NCBI GenBank assembly: GCA_002729415.1
Contig: PBXZ01000071.1
Coordinates: forward strand, 33,187 to 97,186
DNA length: 64,000 bases
Direction: 5' to 3'
Source of the DNA: UBA9662 sp002729415
GTDB lineage: Bacteria > Poribacteria > WGA-4E > UBA9662
Under the pieces are notes generated by a model. The model had not been told where the DNA came from and did no database searches. It worked only from the letters and a program-made list of their open reading frames with translations. Position numbers and translations under genes: made by a program. Numbering within the stretch: position 1 is the first letter of the stretch; each line of letters begins with the position of its first letter. Shown one piece after another: positions 62,301-64,000 of this stretch.

Positions 62301-64000
62301 AGATTCCAGCAATTTCTTTAACTTGCTTGGGCTTGACGATTTAACGGTGACAACCCACACATCCTCGTTGGGGATGACGGGATCCGATACAAGTTTGACG
62401 CAACCGACGGCGGCTATTCGGAGCGATCGGAATGATTTTGGGGTGGGAAGCGATACCTTGTCCACGATCAATAGTAACATTGTTGCTGGTACTTTTAAGG
62501 TTGATTCGACTACTGTTACCGTTACAACATCAATGAAGCTGATGTCGCTTAAGGATAAGATTCACGCGGTTTCTAACGTCACGGCCACCTTCGACAGTGG
62601 GCAATTGTTGATTTCCTCGACTGGCAATACCTTGACACTTAGTAGTGACACAGCCACCATCTCCGGTGACGATCCCGATACCACTACCAAGGTGTTATCA
62701 ACGCTTGGCTTGCAGGAAGTTACAGTTAACAAAGGAAACTTTGCTGGGTTAACTACATCTCCGACGCTAGGTACTATGTCTATAAATGGTACGGCGGTGA
62801 CTGTCGACTTGAGCACAACCATCAATGATATTGTGGCTTCTGTCACATCTGATGTCAGCAATGTTGATGCTCAATATGATCTGACAACGGACAAATTCGT
62901 TTTGAATACCTCGGGTAGTTCTGCGACTCGAATCAGGCTTGGTTCTGGTTCTGATACCAGCAACATGTTAAAAGTCCTCAATTTGTCAGAGGTGGTTCAA
63001 ACTTCTGAGATAGTGGGGACACAAGCTAAGCTGGTCAGCTTTTCTGATCCGCTCCTTTCGGCTATTCAAAACGGAGATACTTTTTACGTTAACGGTCAAA
63101 AGGTTGAGATTTTGGACTTGGATACTACCGGAGTTTCCGTTAGTGACATCGTAACAGCGATTAACAAAGTGTCAGCTACTTCTGGTGTGATGGCTTATGA
63201 TTCTGACCCAGATACGTCCGGATCTAGTATTGATGGGAAATTGTATCTAAAACGGACTAGTGGTACGAGTATAGTGCTGCAAGACGATACCGTAAAAGTC
63301 TATTCCGAATTGCGTTTCAGCAGCACTGATATCCAAATTCAGGATGCATCGAATACTGTTAATAATAAGATCAGTAATGTTATTCGAAGTACTAGTCGAC
63401 TTGGCGGTATTACTGCTGCTACCAATCTGAAGGATATTCGCTTTAAGACGACATCGGATGATGATGGTGATACGTCATATGAGGGGTTATTTGAAAACGA
63501 TGTAACTCAGGGTAGTTTTAACATCAATTCGGTAACAATCAGTTATGATAACACGGATTCTCTGCAGGATGTATTGGATAGAATTAATGTGTCGGACGCT
63601 GATGTCACTGCCAATTACAATACGCTAACAGATAAAATCGACTTGGTTTCCAATAAGACGGGGAGTCCCTTGATTCGTTTGGATTCAGGAACTCTGGATT
63701 CCACGACCCTAACCGCAGCAAGTCTTGAGGGGGGGAGTTCCTCCAATAACCGGGATAACGTCATTGTTCATCGGCACAAATCCGGTAATGCGGACTATGC
63801 TTATATCATTGACAGTACCAGTAACAAAATTGGCGTTTTCAAGACAACGGATACTGGCAGCACTACAGCAAATCAGTATGCTGGAGGGGTATACACAGTT
63901 GCAATGGCTGGCAGTAGCGAAATCTTGGGGTTGGCTGTAAAGGACGCATTGGAAGTTAAACAACAGAATTTCCGGTCACAGGACAATTTCACCATTGATA
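59320..64000 (+). CDS. fliD: Giant flagellar filament cap protein FliD (3' end beyond window)
   Basis: ATG 59320 follows TAGGAG and opens a frame with no stop to the end of the window, at least 1,560 residues; FliD is usually 400-700. The N-terminus SLQATGLVSGFDVNSIIDDL, LIRAESAPRSRLENREKIL is the FliD_N coiled coil. The middle holds four about 60-residue repeats with a GxIxIxxExIxYTG core (60.5-62.0 kb) and several hook-IN-like repeats (60.7-63.7 kb). The whole is rich in Ser, Thr, Asp and Gly, with very few Cys. A sigma-28 promoter drives it. The expansion falls in the variable outer domain of FliD, so cap function with an added surface or adhesin role is inferred. Confidence 0.85.
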   Translation, partial: MSLQATGLVSGFDVNXIIDDLIRAESAPRSRLXNREKILNAQQDTLKTINSNLLVXQSXATGLASXTLTLQRXXTSTNEDXLEAXAXSGAPRQXYQLDXSXLATSSRVSSDSSISNSIELGXLVEISLEKDXDNDGLXDQGSFTVDXXTKDSSGXDITITXDXGSTTLDSIXSTLNFTATDSTTXSTNXTXLFESSYXGASDDSGLSITKRISKLNTALADPTKQISXSQLXFKESDTNFXXVIGLXVAXQTIXXLSEXDXXVGSNRMSELGAVEVLDYDNSSRTVTVSTDDVGRFANTQILTFAGGGIGNATAKMTISSSPSASAGTFTLSSSSYDLTGARIIGAESTGGGQPFSAKSVNPGSFTINGVTFHVPKIQGSSLAVKFSSSTDLNSTTTLSSDLTSSATTMTVSSTSSFATSGTIRIEDEYIRYTGKTGDTFTGLTRGASSTTAAAYGAAGSIGITSVDYSSQTMSALDITAGTFTVKGASEKTVTISSTSDTLSTVINSINSASAGVTASLSPDGRVKLVGSAGTIVTVKDGTSNFGSKLNFGQGIVSSTKLSELGITSGTFSLNGIPFTYSSSDTVYNVINSINQNGNVNLQARLTTDGFVEIYSPDGSSWRSASELSTTSLGSAITDSSSSITVVSTGAFPSTGVIRIGSEDIAYTGKTSTTFTGLTRGYNNTITAAHSSGTSVTNEPNWAISDSSGNLASLFGFSRSSETLQNVLNQVTASSVGSVFAVRDTIKGTVSKISMPATTMNDSGGIDDDDTTVTLTSVSNFADQGVIVIGDEEILYTGISGSSLTGLTRGVNGTTAASHSNSSAVSGAYITSAATTIPLDSSTIGNIAASGTISIEGEQITYTGKSSNTLTGATRGVNLTAAALHYNGVDATKTLSASDSLSGTSLVVNGTTFLQSTYGTVGKMIDAINRQSSTLNVIASLSRNGRFQLTSQNNNQISVTNNGITELGTLSTSTSKDALQFISSRHSSVSLGGSSDSSNFFNLLGLDDLTVTTHTSSLGMTGSDTSLTQPTAAIRSDRNDFGVGSDTLSTINSNIVAGTFKVDSTTVTVTTSMKLMSLKDKIHAVSNVTATFDSGQLLISSTGNTLTLSSDTATISGDDPDTTTKVLSTLGLQEVTVNKGNFAGLTTSPTLGTMSINGTAVTVDLSTTINDIVASVTSDVSNVDAQYDLTTDKFVLNTSGSSATRIRLGSGSDTSNMLKVLNLSEVVQTSEIVGTQAKLVSFSDPLLSAIQNGDTFYVNGQKVEILDLDTTGVSVSDIVTAINKVSATSGVMAYDSDPDTSGSSIDGKLYLKRTSGTSIVLQDDTVKVYSELRFSSTDIQIQDASNTVNNKISNVIRSTSRLGGITAATNLKDIRFKTTSDDDGDTSYEGLFENDVTQGSFNINSVTISYDNTDSLQDVLDRINVSDADVTANYNTLTDKIDLVSNKTGSPLIRLDSGTLDSTTLTAASLEGGSSSNNRDNVIVHRHKSGNADYAYIIDSTSNKIGVFKTTDTGSTTANQYAGGVYTVAMAGSSEILGLAVKDALEVKQQNFRSQDNFTID
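60530..61975 (+). repeat. Four YTG-type repeats inside FliD
   Basis: Copies lie at about 60530-60720, 61225-61410, 61618-61800 and 61800-61975. Each has GxIxIxxExIxYTG, about 8 residues, then FTGLTRG or LTGATRG, then an Ala-rich A..H segment. Examples: GTIRIEDEYIRYTGKTG; GVIRIGSEDIAYTGKTS; GVIVIGDEEILYTGISG; GTISIEGEQITYTGKSS. The last two are directly tandem; the others are separated by hook-IN-like segments. The motif resembles repeats I know from phage tail and adhesin proteins. Confidence 0.85.
60745..63690 (+). repeat. Hook-IN-like repeats inside FliD
   Basis: Seven or so segments share the pattern GTFxVNGxxxxx, about 12 residues, DTLxxVIxxIN, then VxAxxxxDGxxxLxS. They start near 60745, 61015, 62020, 62460, 62740, 63060 and 63490, for example SGTFSLNGIPFTYSSSDTVY then NVINSINQNGNVN, and QGSFNINSVTISYDNTDSLQ. 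This resembles the flagellin hook-IN motif, which occurs once or twice in ordinary FliD. Confidence 0.65.

Noticed and set aside
62181..62861. Two minus-strand frames of 99 codons inside fliD
   Set aside because: They mirror the Ser/Thr-rich codons of the fliD frame and have no start signals.
1..64000. tRNA, rRNA, CRISPR array or insertion sequence
   Set aside because: I looked for cloverleaf-like stems, regular spacer repeats and transposase motifs by eye and saw none; short RNAs could be missed.

Overview
The window is a dense, moderately AT-rich chromosomal segment from a Gram-negative, flagellated bacterium that makes c-type cytochromes. Gram-negative character comes from the CcmE/F/H cytochrome maturation genes, a Wzy/WaaL-type polysaccharide ligase/polymerase and many signal peptides. 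The mix of an enolase-superfamily enzyme, a Tm-1-like (UPF0261) protein, a Gfo/Idh/MocA dehydrogenase, sugar isomerase-like TIM barrels and a complete flagellar export locus would suit an uncultured FCB-group or neighbouring lineage such as Latescibacterota or Poribacteria. That placement is inference only. Many single N bases, in patches and often at third codon positions, suggest a single-cell or metagenomic consensus. A few single-base frameshifts may be artefacts.

Layout. 1-5.7 kb: an unidentified gene tail, then atpFHAGDC (the F1 sector plus subunit b), closed by a strong hairpin. 5.7-9.9 kb: a tight operon of glucose-6-phosphate isomerase, a xylose-isomerase-like TIM barrel, a PfkB kinase and a nitroreductase. 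9.9-15.8 kb: fused siroheme/haem enzyme CobA-HemD, ccmE, ccmF, ccmH and a polysaccharide ligase-like membrane protein. 16-24.6 kb: accessory metabolism (enolase superfamily, M20 peptidase, Tm-1-like protein, a frameshifted ferritin-like gene, a secreted NHL-repeat protein, a dehydrogenase, CutA). 24.8-32 kb: housekeeping genes ffh, rpsP, trmD, rplS, rnhB, dtd, an FtsX/MacB-type permease and hflX.

32-64 kb: a large flagellar locus. A secreted TPR protein and a FlgN-like protein lead into flgB, fliE, fliF, fliG, fliH, fliI, fliJ, a MotE-like gene, flbD, motA, motB, fliL, fliM, two fliN genes, fliO, fliP, fliQ, fliR, flhB, flhA, flhF and flhG. A second block holds a PilZ protein, a small membrane protein, the sigma-28 gene fliA, a SwrB-like coiled coil, a second PilZ/YcgR-like protein and a giant fliD that runs off the end. 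A near-consensus sigma-28 promoter precedes fliD. Order is classical (Bacillus-like), but flgC, fliK, flgD and flgE are absent from their usual places.

The most unusual signals are in the flagellum. FliG lacks the acidic pair of its torque helix and MotA lacks the matching glutamate. FlhG has lost its Walker A lysines. FlhB carries NPVH instead of NPTH. FliL looks like a lipoprotein. FliD is at least 1,560 residues long and contains four repeats resembling phage tail/adhesin modules plus several hook-IN-like repeats. Outside the flagellum, CcmE has a CxxxY haem-binding motif in place of HxxxY, paired with a CcmH-like protein with an atypical cysteine cluster.
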